51,606 nucleotides of DNA from Erysipelotrichaceae bacterium (lineage in GTDB: Bacteria > Bacillota_I > Bacilli_A > Erysipelotrichales > Erysipelotrichaceae): positions 1 through 51,606 of the forward strand of contig JAFWEP010000044.1 of assembly GCA_017512885.1 (NCBI GenBank), written 5' to 3'. Within the stretch, counting starts at the first letter, position 1. Every line of letters starts with the position of its first letter. The notes under the pieces are model-generated. The model worked only from the letters and a program-made list of their open reading frames with translations, searched no databases and was not told the DNA's origin. Position numbers and translations under genes: made by a program. Positions 51,502-51,606 of the stretch are shown here, one piece after another.

Positions 51502-51513
51502 CGAAAAGAAAAG
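51492..51513. repeat. 22-bp perfect palindrome
   Basis: CTTTTCTTTTC (51492-51502) is followed without spacer by its exact reverse complement GAAAAGAAAAG (51503-51513). It overlaps the T-tail of the preceding terminator. On the minus strand it offers the same purine/pyrimidine arms, so it could also serve termination from the other side. Function unknown. Confidence 0.6.
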
Positions 51514-51521
51514 GATGGATA

Positions 51522-51580
51522 TATAATTAATGCGGCAGGATACCTTCTTTTCAACCAACTGAACGCTGTCCTGCCTTTTT
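51522..51580 (+). ncRNA. Possible 47-nt RNA with its own promoter and terminator
   Basis: TATAAT (51522-51527) is followed after 6 bp by GGCAGGA (51534-51540), which pairs with TCCTGCC (51569-51575) and then TTTTT (51576-51580). A transcript from 51534 to 51580 would be one stem of 7 bp closed by a 28-nt loop. The -35 region falls in the preceding palindrome and is poor. It may instead be a third terminator for the LtaS-like gene, or the leader of a gene beyond the window. Confidence 0.35.
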
Positions 51581-51606
51581 CTATGCGCTTATCACGGTGG
51601 TATCAC

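Overview
The window is a dense, syntenic chromosomal housekeeping segment of a low-GC-lineage Gram-positive bacterium (Bacillota). It is probably a member of the Erysipelotrichia or a relative, though its own base composition is moderately GC-rich. Grounds for this: Bacillus-type gene orders (alaS-ireB-ruvX-yrzB-mltG-udk-greA; nusB-xseA-xseB-ispA-dxs-recN; smc-ftsY-ylxM; racE-rdgB-yfcE), an LtaS-like lipoteichoic acid synthase, a YlxM protein, comEA/comEC, and an unusually short SMC of a size I associate with Mollicutes. The class-level placement is inference. No prophage, IS element, CRISPR array, rRNA or tRNA was found. About 50 genes are called, plus one 59-codon ribosomal gene (rpsU).

Layout. 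1-1.7 kb: gltX (minus). 1.7-8.4 kb (plus): a heterodimeric multidrug-type ABC exporter pair, then lspA, an RluD-type pseudouridine synthase, a rhomboid protease and dCMP deaminase, packed with short overlaps. The ABC operon starts at a 17-bp perfect palindrome that contains the -10 box, followed at once by a possible 8-codon leaderless upstream ORF whose stop overlaps the ABC start. 8.4-9.0 kb: a DUF5662 gene (minus), divergent from 9.0-16.2 kb (plus): nusB, xseA, xseB, ispA, dxs, recN, xerD-like. A PadR-family repressor gene follows, with a consensus sigma-A promoter that overlaps the xerD stop codon. 16.6-17.3 kb is the only long non-coding stretch; it holds a doubtful ORF, several dyads and two terminators.

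17.3-37.2 kb is entirely minus strand: hup then ald; smc-ftsY-ylxM-nrnA; a competence/metabolism operon (unknown secreted-type protein, comEA, comEC, holA, sdaA, U32 peptidase-family hydroxylase); and alaS-ireB-ruvX-DUF1292-mltG-udk-greA. 37.3-37.8 kb: ogt (plus). 37.8-43.1 kb (minus): rdgB, DUF1461 membrane protein, trmL, VanY-type carboxypeptidase, murI, yfcE-like phosphodiesterase, HerA-like ATPase. 43.2-44.1 kb: lipid kinase (plus), convergent with phoH (minus). 45.0-49.4 kb (minus): rpsU, and the operon mtaB, a MurE-like gene that has lost catalytic motifs, deoC, deoD. 49.5-51.4 kb: LtaS-like sulfatase (plus), then tandem terminators, a 22-bp palindrome and a possible very short RNA.

Most functions are translation and tRNA modification, DNA replication, repair and segregation, isoprenoid synthesis, cell-wall and teichoic-acid metabolism, and nucleotide salvage. 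The observations I consider most worth a second look are the intact MurE-family protein that lacks the P-loop lysine and other catalytic signatures; the palindrome plus leaderless uORF before the ABC exporter; several start codons lying directly downstream of -10 boxes without a Shine-Dalgarno sequence (nusB, DUF5662, LtaS-like, ogt); and an uncharacterised secreted-type gene in the comEA-comEC operon whose Shine-Dalgarno sits in the loop of a terminator hairpin.
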